From assembly GCF_900177545.1 (NCBI RefSeq), contig NZ_FXBQ01000001.1, forward strand, positions 3,442,163 through 3,506,162: a stretch of 64,000 bases of DNA, written 5' to 3'. This stretch comes from Maritimibacter sp. HL-12. GTDB lineage: Bacteria; Pseudomonadota; Alphaproteobacteria; Rhodobacterales; Rhodobacteraceae. Shown here one piece after another: positions 17,201 through 25,968 of the stretch. The notes under the pieces are model-generated. The model saw only the letters and a list, made by a program, of their open reading frames with translations. It did no database searches and was not told the DNA's origin. How positions within the stretch are numbered: position 1 is the stretch's first letter; each line of letters starts with the position of its first letter. A program made the position numbers and the translations under genes.

Positions 17201-17692
17201 GATCGCCGCCCAGTCGGAGGCATGCACCACGGTCGAGCTTTCGCCGGTGTGATCGTCGCCCATCGCCATCAGCACACCGCCGTGGGGCGAGGTGCCGGCC
17301 ATGTTCACATGCCGCATCACGTCGCCCGACCGGTCGACCCCCGGCCCCTTGCCATACCAAAGGCCAAAGACGCCATCGAAGCGCCCCTCGCCGCGCAACC
17401 CGGCCTGCTGGCTGCCCCAGAGCGCGGTGGCGGCAAGGTCTTCGTTGAGCGCCGGCTCGAAGCGGATATCGGCGGCTTCCAGCGCCGCGCGCTGACGCAT
17501 CATCCAGGCATCGAGCGCGCCCAGCGGCGAGCCGCGGTAGCCGGTGACGTAGCCTGCGGTATTCAGCCCGGCCGCACGGTCACGCGCCTTCTGCATCAGA
17601 ACCAGCCGCACCAGCGCCTGCGTGCCGGTGATCAACACCGGGCTCGCGGCCAGATCGAACCGATCTTCAAGGCTGGGTCTCTGCTTCGTCAT
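14294..17692 (-). CDS. Indolepyruvate ferredoxin oxidoreductase, single-chain
   Basis: An 1132-residue fusion of the alpha (IorA) and gamma (IorB) parts of a thiamine-diphosphate 2-oxoacid:ferredoxin oxidoreductase. It probably oxidatively decarboxylates aryl-pyruvates from aromatic amino-acid catabolism. The TPP-binding region holds GDGTYNHSG; the cluster region contains CPHNT, ICEGCGDCGVQSNC and CNKDFSCLNGFC for iron-sulfur centres; the C-terminal gamma domain begins near TIITGVGGTGVVTIG. The length fits the alphaproteobacterial single-chain form. It is divergent from the LysR gene at 17861. Confidence 0.93.
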   Translation of the reverse strand: MTKQRPSLEDRFDLAASPVLITGTQALVRLVLMQKARDRAAGLNTAGYVTGYRGSPLGALDAWMMRQRAALEAADIRFEPALNEDLAATALWGSQQAGLRGEGRFDGVFGLWYGKGPGVDRSGDVMRHVNMAGTSPHGGVLMAMGDDHTGESSTVVHASDWAAIDAGMPVLSPAGVQEVLDYGLYGWALSRFAGLWVGLKLIKDTVESTAVVDGRVDRMGFVTPDVAMPEGGLNIRLVDDRVPQEPRLHAHKIPAAEAFARANRIDRRMLGKPGAKIGFVAAGKSWLDLAHALELLGIGAAEAERLGVTAYKVGQVWPLDRESFAEWAEGLELIVCVEEKRKVIEGQVKDLLFGTPGLRVLGARDGAGAELFPAHGVLDPVMIGEKIGALLEAESRETEAIAAARARLAESRRADNGAALAARLPYFCAGCPHNTSTKVPEGSRAYAGIGCHYLVQFMDRETEGFTQMGGEGANWIGEAPFSSRPHVFVNIGDGTYNHSGIMAIRAAIAAGVNATYKILYNDAVAMTGGQANDGGLDPQKVAAEMVAAGAARVVLVHDPKEEIDLSAFPRDVARRPRDELDVVQKELREINGVTVLLYLQTCAAEKRRRRKRGAFPDPDTRVFINPDICEGCGDCGVQSNCVAIVPVETELGRKRAVDQSACNKDFSCLNGFCPSFVTVEGGKPRGEASAEIALPEMPEPEFPAFSGTWNTIITGVGGTGVVTIGAVLAQAAHIEGKGAALIDMTGIAQKGGAVTVHLRIAARPEEITAIRVATGEADALIGGDLVVSASPATLALLQTGRSGAVVDGHEKITGAFTRDPEFRIPAKGLGLALEARLKDRLRLFDASELARTLLGDSIYSNMMVLGAAWQTGLVPVGRAAIFDAIRLNGQAVEANRRAFDLGRWAVLHPGEAARHIGGQVVEEPRTLAERIAFREAHLVAYQGEKLARRYRALVDAAPEVLREAVALGYHKALAYKDEYEVARLMQETRAQAAAAFEGDLELTYHMAPPLLSRPGPDGRPKKRAFGPWIRPVMAGLARLRALRGTPFDPFGHATERRMERALIRQYEADMAEVFARLTPETEAAARELARLPLTIRGFGPVKAANAAAAARRRAELLDTLRTGSDAVARAAE

Positions 17693-17860
17693 CGCGCGCT
17701 TTCGCTAAAATCACAGGCAATCCGCCAATCGCCGGGAGCCTAGCGGCAAAAACCGTGTCGGTAAAACGACAAACCGGGCCAGCCCCTTGGCTTTTCACAT
17801 GACCGTGCCGATCTCATGGTATACGAATGTTCACGGTAACAGTAACCCGTCGGGATTCAG

Positions 17861-18754
17861 ATGGATTGGGACAAGCTCAGGATTTTTCACGCGGTGGCGG
17901 ATGCGGGATCACTCACGCATGCGGGCGATACGCTCAACCTCAGCCAGTCGGCGGTGTCGCGCCAGATTCGCGCGCTTGAAGAAAGCCTCAACGCAACCCT
18001 GTTCCACCGCCACGCGCGCGGGCTGATCCTGACCGAGCAAGGCGAGCTTCTGTTCGACGCCACCCGCGCCATGAACCAGCGCCTCGAGGCGGCGGTGGCC
18101 CGGATACGCGATTCGAAGGAAGAAGTGTTCGGCGAATTGCGCGTGACCACCACCACAGGCTTCGGCTCGCTCTGGCTTGCGCCGCGCTTGCCCAAGCTCT
18201 ACGAGCAATACCCCGACCTCAAGATCGACCTGATGCTGGAAGAGCGCGTGCTCGATCTGCCGATGCGCGAGGCCGATGTCGCGATCCGGATGAAAGAGCC
18301 GAGCCAGGCCGATCTGGTGCGCAAGCGGCTGATGAGCGTCAACATGCGCCTCTACGCGATGCCGGGCTATCTCGATGCCCACGGCCGCCCCGCGAGCCCC
18401 GAAGACCTGCACGACCACCGGCTGATCTGCATGAACACCACCACTGCCCAGGTCAGCGCCGGGGCGAGCTACGTGCAGGAGTTGCTCACCCACGACGTGC
18501 GGTCGCTGCTCACCGTCAACAATTACTTCGGCGTGCTCCAGGCGGTGCTGAACGGACTCGGCATCGGCGTTCTGCCCGACTACGTGGTGCACGACTTTCC
18601 CGACCTCGAACGCGTCCTGACCAGTTCGCAATCGAACGAGATCCCGGTTTTCCTCGCTTTTCCTGAGGAATTGCGCCACTCCAAACGCGTTGCCGCGTTC
18701 CGCGATTTCGTCACCGAGGAAATCTTCGAGTACCGCCGGCACCAGACTAGCTAA
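17861..18754 (+). CDS. LysR-family regulator, LsrB/VtlR-like
   Basis: A 297-residue LysR-type regulator. The N-terminal winged helix-turn-helix (DWDKLRIFHAVADAGS, LNLSQSAVSRQIRALE, LFHRHARGLILTEQGE) strongly resembles LsrB/VtlR of rhizobia and Brucella. The substrate-binding domain covers about residues 90-290. In those bacteria this regulator activates AbcR small-RNA genes and is involved in envelope, redox and virulence-related metabolism. Directly downstream here lies a perfect LysR-type box, a promoter and a terminator that together outline a small RNA. The subfamily call is from memory of sequence, not alignment. Confidence 0.9.
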   Translation: MDWDKLRIFHAVADAGSLTHAGDTLNLSQSAVSRQIRALEESLNATLFHRHARGLILTEQGELLFDATRAMNQRLEAAVARIRDSKEEVFGELRVTTTTGFGSLWLAPRLPKLYEQYPDLKIDLMLEERVLDLPMREADVAIRMKEPSQADLVRKRLMSVNMRLYAMPGYLDAHGRPASPEDLHDHRLICMNTTTAQVSAGASYVQELLTHDVRSLLTVNNYFGVLQAVLNGLGIGVLPDYVVHDFPDLERVLTSSQSNEIPVFLAFPEELRHSKRVAAFRDFVTEEIFEYRRHQTS

Positions 18755-18792
18755 GGCGATTGCAACTGCGGCCCAGCAGCAACAGGCGCGAA

Positions 18793-18811
18793 CTATGCGC
18801 TGGCCGCATAG
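18793..18811. promoter_or_regulatory. LysR-type operator T-N11-A
   Basis: A perfect dyad, CTATGCG-N5-CGCATAG, centred at 18802, containing T18796 and A18808 (T-N11-A). It is centred about 63 bases upstream of the predicted start of the small RNA, the usual activation position for LysR regulators (around -65). The lsrB-like gene ends 38 bases upstream. Confidence 0.75.
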
Positions 18812-18830
18812 CCGCATTGCAGCATTTGTG

Positions 18831-18858
18831 CTTGAACCATAGGCACCACGCCCATAAT
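18831..18858 (+). promoter_or_regulatory. Predicted sigma-70 promoter of the small RNA
   Basis: CTTGAA at 18831-18836, 16-base spacer, CATAAT at 18853-18858. The -35 matches the alphaproteobacterial CTTGAC consensus at five of six bases. Transcription is predicted to start near 18865. Confidence 0.6.
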
Positions 18859-18864
18859 TAAGCT

Positions 18865-18946
18865 TCAAAGTTGATCACCGGGGAAACCCAGATCAGCTTT
18901 TACCTCCCTGTTGGACTTAGGCCGGGCCTTGTGCCCGGCTTTTTTT
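18865..18946 (+). ncRNA. Candidate AbcR-like trans-acting small RNA
   Basis: An RNA of about 82 nt bounded by a promoter and a strong terminator with no ORF. The first stem pairs GTTGATC (18870-18876) with GATCAGC (18891-18897) around a 14-base loop. A single-stranded segment with the anti-Shine-Dalgarno run ACCTCCCT (18902-18909) follows, then a terminator stem with a seven-U tail suited to Hfq. This two-hairpin layout with an exposed CUCCC motif, next to an LsrB/VtlR-like gene and behind a LysR box, is how AbcR RNAs are arranged in Rhizobiales. AbcR RNAs repress many ABC-transporter mRNAs by blocking their ribosome sites. Membership in that family is inferred. Confidence 0.65.
18921..18946 (+). 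terminator. Rho-independent terminator of the small RNA
   Basis: GCCGGGC-CTTGT-GCCCGGC followed by seven T residues (18940-18946). It is one of the clearest intrinsic terminators in the window and is too far (about 170 bases) from the LysR stop to be its simple 3' end. Confidence 0.9.
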
Positions 18947-19037
18947 GGCCAAGGCCGATTTGTGCCGCAGCCTTTGCCCTTCCCCCGCACCCGCCGATCC
19001 CTTATGACGCAGGCATTCCAAGCCGGAGGGGACAACC

Positions 19038-21203
19038 TTGAGCCAAGAGCCCGAGATCACCGAAGACCTGATCGCAGCCCACGGGATCAAGCCCGACGAA
19101 TACGCCAACATCCTGCGGATCCTGAACCGCGCGCCGAACTTCACCGAGCTCGGCATCTTCTCGGCGATGTGGAACGAGCATTGCTCCTACAAATCATCGA
19201 AGAAGTGGTTGCGCACCCTGCCGACCGAGGGGCCGCAGGTGATCTGCGGGCCGGGCGAGAACGCCGGTATCGTCGATATCGGCGACGGCCAGGCGCTGGT
19301 GTTCAAGATGGAGAGCCACAACCACCCCTCCTATATCGAGCCCTACCAGGGCGCGGCGACCGGCGTCGGCGGCATCCTGCGTGACGTCTTCACCATGGGC
19401 GCGCGCCCGATCGCGGCGATGAACTCCTTGAGCTTCGGCGAGGTCAGCCATCCCAAGACCAAGCGCCTCGTGCATGGCGTGGTCGAGGGCATCGGCGGCT
19501 ACGGCAACTGCTTCGGCGTGCCCAATATCGGCGGCGAGGTCCGGTTCCATGCCGCCTACAACGGCAACTGCCTGGTCAACGCCTTCGCGGCCGGGCTGAT
19601 CGACACCGACAAGATCTTCTATTCCGCGGCCTCGGGCGTCGGCATGCCGGTGGTCTACCTCGGTGCCAAAACTGGCCGCGACGGTGTTGGCGGCGCCACC
19701 ATGGCGAGCGCCGAGTTCGACGATACCATCGAGGAAAAGCGCCCCACCGTGCAGGTCGGCGACCCGTTCACCGAGAAACGGCTGATGGAGGCCACGCTCG
19801 AACTCATGGCCACCGGCGCGGTGATCTCGATCCAGGACATGGGCGCGGCGGGCCTCACCTGCTCGGCCGTCGAGATGGGCGACAAGGGCGGCCTCGGCAT
19901 AAGGCTCGACCTCGACGCCGTGCCGCAGCGCGAAGAGAACATGACCGCCTACGAGATGATGCTGTCGGAAAGCCAGGAGCGCATGCTCATGGTGCTCGAA
20001 CCCTCGAAGGAGGCCGAGGCGCGGGCGGTGTTCGAGAAATGGGATCTCGATTTCGCCATCGTCGGCGAAACCCTGCCCGAGGACCGCTTCGTGATCATGC
20101 ACGGCGGCGACTGCAAGGCCGATTTGCCGCTACGCGCGCTCTCCGGCAACGCGCCGGAATACGACCGCCCCTGGGAAGAAACACCCGCTGCCGACCAACT
20201 GGAGGACGTGCCTCAGATCGACGCCATCGACGGCTTGCGCGCGCTGATTTCCTCGCCGAACTACGCCGCCAAGCAATGGGTCTACGAGCAATATGACCAC
20301 ATGGTGATGGCCGACACGGTGCGCGCGCCTGGCCTCGGTGCGGGCGTGGTTCGGGTGCATGGCACCAACAAGGCGATCGCCTTCACCTCCGATGTCACCC
20401 CGCGTTACGTCAAGGCCAACCCGGTCGAGGGCGGCAGGCAGGCGGTCGCGGAAGCCTATCGCAACCTCACCGCCGTTGGGGCGACGCCGCTCGCCACCAC
20501 CGACAACCTCAACTTCGGCAACCCAGAGAAGCCCGAGATCATGGGCCAGTTCGTCGGCGCGATCAAAGGCATCGGCGAAGCGGTGGCGGCGCTCGACATG
20601 CCGATCGTGTCGGGCAACGTCTCGCTCTACAACGAGACCGACGGGGTCGGCATCCTGCCCACCCCCACCATCGGCGCGGTCGGACTGATCCGCGACCTCG
20701 GGTCCGAGTTGATCGCGGGCCTGCCCCGCGAGGGCCACGTCGCCCTGCTGATCGGCGAAACCCGGGGCCACCTCGGCCAATCGGCGCTGCTGGCGGAAGT
20801 GTTCAACCGCGAAGACGGCGACGCGCCGCATGTCGACCTTGCCGCCGAGAAGCGCAACGGCGACTTCATTCGCGCCAACCGCCAATATATCAAGGCCTGC
20901 ACCGATCTCTCCGATGGCGGCCTCGCGCTCGCCGCCTTCGAGATGGCCGAGGCCGCCGGTGTCGGCGTGCACCTCGATGCCTCCGACACCCCCACCCTGT
21001 TCGGCGAAGATCAGGCGCGCTATCTCGTCGCCTGCAATTTCGACGAGGCCGAGGCGCTGATGGTCGCGGCCGGTCAGGCCGGGGTGGCGCTCGAAAGCGT
21101 CGGCCGCTTCACCGGCCACGCGGTGCGTCTTGGCGGCTCCGAGGCCCCGCTGGCGGAGCTTGCAGAGATCTACCGCACGAGCTTCGAGGCCAAGGCCACT
21201 TGA
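19038..21203 (+). CDS. purL: Phosphoribosylformylglycinamidine synthase subunit PurL
   Basis: A 721-residue small-type PurL, which works with PurQ and PurS in purine synthesis to convert FGAR to FGAM with ATP and glutamine-derived ammonia. Signatures are [32 protein letters not shown] and [12 protein letters not shown]. The start is taken as TTG at 19038, preceded by GGAGGGGA at good spacing; the next in-frame ATG lies inside the conserved MWNEHCS motif. purQ and purS are not in the window. Confidence 0.97.
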   Translation: MSQEPEITEDLIAAHGIKPDEYANILRILNRAPNFTELGIFSAMWNEHCSYKSSKKWLRTLPTEGPQVICGPGENAGIVDIGDGQALVFKMESHNHPSYIEPYQGAATGVGGILRDVFTMGARPIAAMNSLSFGEVSHPKTKRLVHGVVEGIGGYGNCFGVPNIGGEVRFHAAYNGNCLVNAFAAGLIDTDKIFYSAASGVGMPVVYLGAKTGRDGVGGATMASAEFDDTIEEKRPTVQVGDPFTEKRLMEATLELMATGAVISIQDMGAAGLTCSAVEMGDKGGLGIRLDLDAVPQREENMTAYEMMLSESQERMLMVLEPSKEAEARAVFEKWDLDFAIVGETLPEDRFVIMHGGDCKADLPLRALSGNAPEYDRPWEETPAADQLEDVPQIDAIDGLRALISSPNYAAKQWVYEQYDHMVMADTVRAPGLGAGVVRVHGTNKAIAFTSDVTPRYVKANPVEGGRQAVAEAYRNLTAVGATPLATTDNLNFGNPEKPEIMGQFVGAIKGIGEAVAALDMPIVSGNVSLYNETDGVGILPTPTIGAVGLIRDLGSELIAGLPREGHVALLIGETRGHLGQSALLAEVFNREDGDAPHVDLAAEKRNGDFIRANRQYIKACTDLSDGGLALAAFEMAEAAGVGVHLDASDTPTLFGEDQARYLVACNFDEAEALMVAAGQAGVALESVGRFTGHAVRLGGSEAPLAELAEIYRTSFEAKAT

Positions 21204-21214
21204 CCCTGCCCCGG

Positions 21215-21266
21215 CTTCTCTGGTCCACAAATACCTCACGGGGGTCCGGGGGTGTGAAACCCCCGG
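21215..21266 (+). repeat. Dispersed intergenic repeat, copy 1
   Basis: A core beginning CTTCTCTGGTCC and running into AAATACCT, followed by a hairpin CCGGGGG-N7-CCCCCGG (21246-21266). A related core with its own G/C hairpin lies in the opposite orientation after eno (63829-63899). It occupies the purL-to-Cys-rich-gene gap. Similar GGTCC/AAATACC/GGGG elements are, from memory, common between genes in Rhodobacteraceae. Confidence 0.55.
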
Positions 21267-21303
21267 TCCCGACATCGAAACGCGCGCGCGCCCGTCACCA
21301 GCC

Positions 21304-21810
21304 ATGAGCCATATCCCCGATCTCGAAGCCGATTGCGCCGCCTGTGCCGCGCTGTGCTGCATGGCGCTGGCCTTCGACGCGGGCGAGGATTTCGCGATCG
21401 ACAAGCCCGCCGGGCTGCCCTGCCCGAACCTCGACGCCGATCTCGGCTGCACGCTCTATTCCCGTCTCGAATCAGCGGGGTTTCCCGGCTGCGCGCGCTA
21501 CGATTGCACCGGCGCCGGCCAGCGGATGACTCAGGAGCTGTTTGCCGGCCGAAGCTGGCGTGACGAACCGGCGCTGGCCGAGCCGATGATCGCCGCATTC
21601 GCGCAGATGCGCCAAGTTCATCGCGGGATCGAGCTTCTGGTTGCGGCGGGCAGGCTCGATCTGCCAGGCGCGCTCGAAGAGGAGCGCGAAGAACTTCTCA
21701 TAGCCCATGCCCGCACCGACTGGACACGCGACTCGCTCGACGCGTTCACCACCTGCGGCGTTTCCACCCGACTCGCCGCCTTCCTGCACCGCCTGCGCGA
21801 CTGGGTATGA
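21304..21810 (+). CDS. Cysteine-cluster protein, YkgJ-like
   Basis: A 168-residue protein whose N-terminal 70 residues hold many cysteines (CAACAALCC, PCPNLD, GCTLY, GCARYDC) arranged like the Zn/Fe-chelating YkgJ cysteine-cluster family. The C-terminal half is helical without motifs. It is placed between purL and the bolA-grxD pair, the latter being iron-sulfur trafficking genes, which hints at a metal-related role. That link rests on position only. Confidence 0.7.
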   Translation: MSHIPDLEADCAACAALCCMALAFDAGEDFAIDKPAGLPCPNLDADLGCTLYSRLESAGFPGCARYDCTGAGQRMTQELFAGRSWRDEPALAEPMIAAFAQMRQVHRGIELLVAAGRLDLPGALEEEREELLIAHARTDWTRDSLDAFTTCGVSTRLAAFLHRLRDWV

Positions 21811-21882
21811 CGCGCGTTCCCCTTGCGGCGGACCGCTTACCCGCCTAAATCTGTCGGGAACCATCGAACGGAGAGAGCGCGC

Positions 21883-22125
21883 ATGGCAATGGAAGCACGG
21901 GAAATCGAGGCCCTGATCCGGGAAGACTTCCCCGACGCAAAGATCACGATCACCGACATGGCCGGCGACGGCAACCACTGGGCCGCCGAGGTGATCGACG
22001 AGAGTTTTCGCGGCATGAACCGCGTCCAGCAGCAGCGCAAGGTCTATGCCGCGCTCAAAGGCAAAATGGACGGCCCGAACGGTGCCCTGCACGCGCTTGC
22101 GCTGACCACCAAGGCCCCCGACTGA
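21883..22125 (+). CDS. bolA: BolA-family protein
   Basis: An 80-residue BolA/IbaG-like protein with the class-II KH-like fold. The [2Fe-2S] partner histidine probably lies in DGNHWAAEVI, and GMNRVQQQRKVYAALKG is the family signature with the helix-turn-helix-like segment. It teams with monothiol Grx4, encoded 44 bases downstream, to form a [2Fe-2S]-bridged heterodimer in iron-sulfur or iron sensing. The ATG at 21883 follows GGAGAG. Confidence 0.93.
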   Translation: MAMEAREIEALIREDFPDAKITITDMAGDGNHWAAEVIDESFRGMNRVQQQRKVYAALKGKMDGPNGALHALALTTKAPD

Positions 22126-22169
22126 CCCAAACACCGACCCAACGCGACGCGAACAGGAAAGGCAACACC

Positions 22170-22529
22170 ATGAGCGTTCAGGACAATATCCGAGAGACCG
22201 TGACCAGCAACAACGTGGTGCTCTTCATGAAAGGCACCAGAGACATGCCGCAATGCGGGTTTTCCAGCCGCGTCGCGGGGGTGCTCAATTTCATGGGCGT
22301 CGATTTCGTCGATGTGAACGTGCTCGCCGACGAACAGATCCGCCAGGGGATCAAGGATTTCTCCGACTGGCCGACGATCCCGCAGCTCTACGTGATGGGC
22401 GAATTCGTCGGTGGCTCGGACATCATCACCGAGATGACGCTCTCGGGCGAACTGGACAAGTTGTTCGACGACAAGGGCATCACCTATTCCAAGGATGCCG
22501 CCGAGAAGATCCGCGAAGCCAACGGCTGA
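22170..22529 (+). CDS. grxD: Monothiol glutaredoxin Grx4/GrxD
   Basis: A 119-residue CGFS-type glutaredoxin. The active site Cys29 lies in MPQCGFS, with glutathione-binding WPTIPQLYV and GGSDI. It carries a glutathione-ligated [2Fe-2S] cluster and works with BolA and iron-sulfur assembly. It shares the strand and probably the transcript with bolA. Confidence 0.97.
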   Translation: MSVQDNIRETVTSNNVVLFMKGTRDMPQCGFSSRVAGVLNFMGVDFVDVNVLADEQIRQGIKDFSDWPTIPQLYVMGEFVGGSDIITEMTLSGELDKLFDDKGITYSKDAAEKIREANG

Positions 22530-22620
22530 AGGCCCGGACCCCGGCGAACCACGCCTGCTCAGGCGATCCGGCCGCCGCAGGATCCCTGCCATGTCCCGAG
22601 CCGCGCGACCCCAAATGAAA

Positions 22621-22650
22621 CGGGCCGGTTTCCCTTTCGGAACCGGCCCG
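22621..22650. terminator. Bidirectional terminator between grxD and zapA
   Basis: A 12-bp stem, CGGGCCGGTTTC against GGAACCGGCCCG (one G-U pair), with a six-base loop. It lies between the convergent grxD and zapA genes. T-runs on either side are short (TTTC on the minus strand). Confidence 0.6.
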
Positions 22651-22674
22651 TAATCCGTCGCGGGATCGCCCCGC

Positions 22675-23049
22675 TCAGCCTGCGGCCTTTTCTTCCACCG
22701 CCATCGCGATTGCCTCGGCGCGGGCCGCGATCTCGGCCATGGTGTCGGCGAGACCTTCGGGCAGCCGTGCCGCCTTTGCCGCGTTCTGGGCTTCGGCAAG
22801 CTGCGCTTCGAGCTCGGCAATGCGCTTTTCGGCGAGCTTGAGATTGTCGTCGATCCCGGCGGTCTTGTCGGCAAGCATCAGCCCGGCCATCAACAACATC
22901 CGGCTTTCGGTCAGGTGCCGGATCTGCGCCACGAGGGTCTGCGCCTCGGTATCGAGCATTGTAGCGGCAGCCCGCAGGAAATGCTCCTCGCCGTCCTGGC
23001 AGGCAACCTCGAACTCGCGGTTGCCGATGGTGATGTTAACGTCCGGCAT
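22675..23049 (-). CDS. zapA: Cell division protein ZapA
   Basis: A 124-residue FtsZ-associated protein. The N-terminal globular part has the family start [17 protein letters not shown] and [27 protein letters not shown] (shown in parts), and a long C-terminal coiled coil follows ([14 protein letters not shown]). It cross-links FtsZ filaments. The ATG at 23049 lies 14 bases inside the 3' end of the upstream coiled-coil gene, so the two are coupled. Confidence 0.92.
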   Translation of the reverse strand: MPDVNITIGNREFEVACQDGEEHFLRAAATMLDTEAQTLVAQIRHLTESRMLLMAGLMLADKTAGIDDNLKLAEKRIAELEAQLAEAQNAAKAARLPEGLADTMAEIAARAEAIAMAVEEKAAG

Positions 23050-23575
23050 CGGCGCTCTCCTCCTTGCTGGATGCACGTACCCCGGCTTCGGCCTCGGCCA
23101 CCAGCGCACCAAGCTCGCCCAACACCGCGTCAAGCTCGGCCCGGTCCGCGCCTCGCGCCGCGCGCAGGCCCTCGAGCTCGGCCATCATCGCCTTGTTGAC
23201 GAGGTGCGGTTCGGCCACGCCGTTCCCGATCGCCTCGCGCATCGCGGCGTTGTTGGCGCGCAGTTCGGCATTGACCTGACCGAGCCTGGCCACGGCCGCC
23301 TCCTCTTTCTCAAGCAGGCGTCGCAGCCGCTCGACTTCGCTGGCCAGCGTTTCCACCGCCTGGTCCTGTTTTTCCCGGACCGCGCGCACGCGCTCCTCAA
23401 GCTGGGCATTCGCCGTGCGCTCCTCTTCGAGCGCCTCGGTGAGCCGCGCCAGTTCATCAGCGTCGGCGGCCTCGGTCTTGGAAGTGTCGCCGGCCTTGTC
23501 GATCGCCTCGAGGCCGGTGCCGATCCGGTCGAGCGCGGCCGTGATCCTGGCCTGGAGATCGGAAAAATCGGTCAT
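23036..23575 (-). CDS. Coiled-coil protein upstream of zapA
   Basis: A 179-residue acidic, almost entirely helical protein with heptads from about residue 35 to 165 ([20 protein letters not shown] and [16 protein letters not shown]). No catalytic motif. It overlaps zapA by 14 bases, so a role as a structural partner at the division site is a reasonable inference. The ATG at 23575 is the first with the plausible start [11 protein letters not shown]. Confidence 0.72.
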   Translation of the reverse strand: MTDFSDLQARITAALDRIGTGLEAIDKAGDTSKTEAADADELARLTEALEEERTANAQLEERVRAVREKQDQAVETLASEVERLRRLLEKEEAAVARLGQVNAELRANNAAMREAIGNGVAEPHLVNKAMMAELEGLRAARGADRAELDAVLGELGALVAEAEAGVRASSKEESADAGR

Positions 23576-23730
23576 GTCTGCCCGCGCGTCCCTTGTGCTT
23601 TTCGTTCCCCGGAGGCGAGACGCCACACGACGCCGACGGCGCGAATCGCAAGGTTCGCCTCCCTTTCGCAAGTTTATCGAACTCCCCGGCCGAATGCGCC
23701 CCCTTTGTTCCCAGTCACTTGGGCGTCAAG

Positions 23731-23759
23731 CTTGATCTTGCCGCCCCGGCTGGTATGCA
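23731..23759 (+). promoter_or_regulatory. Predicted tkt promoter
   Basis: CTTGAT (23731-23736), 17-base spacer, TATGCA (23754-23759), 38 bases before the tkt GTG start. The hexamers and spacing fit the alphaproteobacterial sigma-70 pattern. Confidence 0.4.
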
Positions 23760-23797
23760 CGTCGCGTAAACCAGAAAAGCCTGAGAGGAACGGCCCC

Positions 23798-25819
23798 GTG
23801 GACATCGCAACGCTTCGTGACAAACACCCCGAACACTGGATGCGCGCGGCCGCCGTGCGGATGCTGGCCGTTGACGCCGTTCAGGCGGCGAACTCGGGCC
23901 ATCCGGGCATGCCGATGGGCATGGCCGACGTTGCCACCGTGCTGTTTTCCAACCACCTCAAGTTCGACCCCAAGGCCCCGGACTGGCCCGACCGCGACCG
24001 GTTCGTGCTGTCGGCCGGTCACGGCTCGATGCTGCTCTATGCGCTTCTCCACCTCACCGGCTACGAAGACATGACCATCGAGCAGATCAAGAACTTCCGC
24101 CAATGGGGCTCGATCACCGCAGGCCACCCGGAATACGGCCACGCGTCGGGGGTCGAAACCACCACCGGTCCGCTCGGGCAAGGTCTCGCCACCGCCGTCG
24201 GCATGGCGATGGCCGAGGAAGCCTTGCGCGCCCGTTTCGGACGCCGGGTGCAGGACCATTACACCTACGTCATCGCCGGTGACGGCTGCCTGATGGAAGG
24301 CATCAGCCACGAAGCCATCGGGCTCGCGGGCAAGCAGAAGCTCAGCCGCCTGATCGTGATGTGGGACAACAACAACATCTCGATCGACGGCGAGGTCTCG
24401 CTCTCCGACGTCACCGACCAGCGCGCCCGTTTCAAGGCCGCCGGCTGGCAGGTTCTGGCCTGCGACGGGCATGATCCCGAAGCCATCGACGCGGTGCTCA
24501 GCGAGGCGAAAGCCTCGAAAAAACCCACGCTGATCGACTGCAAGACCCATATCGGCCTCGGCTCGGCGGTGCAGGACACCGCCAAGGCGCATGGTGCGCC
24601 GCTGGGCGCCGACAACATCGAGAAACTGCGCGAAGTCTACGGCTGGAGCCATACCGCCTTCGAGATCCCGGAAGATGTCGCCGCCTGGTGGCGCGACGTG
24701 GGGGGGCGTGGAGCCGCGGTGCGGGCAGAATGGCAGGAGCGCCTCTCCGCCCTCACCGAACAGCGCCAGAAGGAGATCGCCCGGGTCTTCGAGGGCACCG
24801 CTCCGCGCAAGCTTTCGGCCACGATCAAGGCATTGAAGAAGCAGATCGCCGACGAGGGCCCGAAGGTGGCCACCCGCAAGAGCTCCGAAATGGTGCTCGA
24901 AGTGATCAACCCGATCATGCCCGAAACCATCGGCGGCTCGGCCGACCTCACCGGCTCCAACAATACCCTCACCGCGGGTCTCGGCATCTTCGACGCATCC
25001 AACCGCAAGGGTCGCTACGTGCATTTCGGCATCCGCGAGCACGGCATGGCGGCGGCGATGAACGGCATGGCGCTGCATGGCGGCATCCGCCCCTATGGCG
25101 GCACTTTCATGGTGTTCACCGACTACGCGCGCCCGGCGATGCGGCTCGCGGCCCTGATGGGTGTGCCCAGCGTCTTCGTGATGACGCACGACTCGATCGG
25201 CCTTGGCGAAGACGGCCCGACCCACCAGCCGGTCGAGCACCTCGCGATCTGCCGTGCCACGCCCAACACCTTGACCTTCCGGCCCTGCGACACGGTCGAA
25301 ACGGCGGAGGCCTGGGAACTGGCGCTGACCTCGGAGAAAACGCCCTCTGTGCTGGCGCTGAGCCGGCAGAACCTGCCCACGCTGCGCCGCGAGCACAAGG
25401 CGAAGAACCTCACCGCCCAGGGTGCCTACGTTCTGAAGGAAGCCGAAGCCAAGCGCCGGGCGATCCTCATTGCCACCGGCTCGGAAGTCGAGATCGCCGT
25501 CGCCGCGCGGGATATCCTGGAGGCCGAGGGGATCGGTACCCGGGTCGTCTCGATGCCTTCGATGGAGCTGTTCGCCGCCCAGGACGAAAGCTACCGGCGC
25601 AAGGTGCTCCCTGCCGGGCCGGTGCGCGTGGCGATCGAAGCCGGCCTGCGCGCGGGCGGCTGGGATCGCTGGCTGCTGGGCGAGCGCGGCCGCGAGGCCA
25701 AGGCCGCTTTCGTCGGGATGGAGAGCTTCGGTGCCTCCGCCCCTGCGCCGCGGATCTACCAGGAACTCGGGATCACGGCCGAAGCGACGGTCGAGAAGGT
25801 CAAGGCGCTGCTGGCGTAA
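23798..25819 (+). CDS. tkt: Transketolase
   Basis: A 673-residue thiamine-diphosphate enzyme of the pentose-phosphate/Calvin pathways. Signatures are [14 protein letters not shown] at the N-terminus, the TPP-binding [13 protein letters not shown], and [14 protein letters not shown] in the pyrimidine domain. The start is GTG at 23798 ([15 protein letters not shown]) with GAGAGGA upstream; no suitable ATG is nearby. It stands alone, with a promoter in front and a terminator after it. Confidence 0.97.
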   Translation: MDIATLRDKHPEHWMRAAAVRMLAVDAVQAANSGHPGMPMGMADVATVLFSNHLKFDPKAPDWPDRDRFVLSAGHGSMLLYALLHLTGYEDMTIEQIKNFRQWGSITAGHPEYGHASGVETTTGPLGQGLATAVGMAMAEEALRARFGRRVQDHYTYVIAGDGCLMEGISHEAIGLAGKQKLSRLIVMWDNNNISIDGEVSLSDVTDQRARFKAAGWQVLACDGHDPEAIDAVLSEAKASKKPTLIDCKTHIGLGSAVQDTAKAHGAPLGADNIEKLREVYGWSHTAFEIPEDVAAWWRDVGGRGAAVRAEWQERLSALTEQRQKEIARVFEGTAPRKLSATIKALKKQIADEGPKVATRKSSEMVLEVINPIMPETIGGSADLTGSNNTLTAGLGIFDASNRKGRYVHFGIREHGMAAAMNGMALHGGIRPYGGTFMVFTDYARPAMRLAALMGVPSVFVMTHDSIGLGEDGPTHQPVEHLAICRATPNTLTFRPCDTVETAEAWELALTSEKTPSVLALSRQNLPTLRREHKAKNLTAQGAYVLKEAEAKRRAILIATGSEVEIAVAARDILEAEGIGTRVVSMPSMELFAAQDESYRRKVLPAGPVRVAIEAGLRAGGWDRWLLGERGREAKAAFVGMESFGASAPAPRIYQELGITAEATVEKVKALLA

Positions 25820-25862
25820 GGCGGCCCTCCCAGGCTGCCACCCGCATCTGCGCAAAAAAAAC

Positions 25863-25889
25863 AGACCTGCCCGGCCATCGGGCAGGTCT
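25863..25889. terminator. Bidirectional terminator between tkt and fabZ
   Basis: AGACCTGCCCG-GCCAT-CGGGCAGGTCT, an 11-bp perfect stem. Rightward it is followed by TTTTCATTTT; leftward an A-run at 25854-25861 gives eight U residues. It serves both tkt and the long leftward envelope operon. Confidence 0.88.
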
Positions 25890-25968
25890 TTTCATTTTCG
25901 GGTTTGCCGCCTGCGCTCCGGGCGAGGGCACGGGTGCGGTGCCGGCCCGGCTCCGGTGCGCGCGGGCC

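Noticed and set aside
15716-17743. 675-codon plus-strand frame over the indolepyruvate oxidoreductase
   Set aside because: The opposite strand encodes an intact enzyme with cofactor motifs; this one is composition-driven.
17693-17860. LysR control of the divergent indolepyruvate oxidoreductase gene
   Set aside because: No convincing T-N11-A dyad in this gap; divergence alone is weak, while a clear box lies downstream of the LysR gene.
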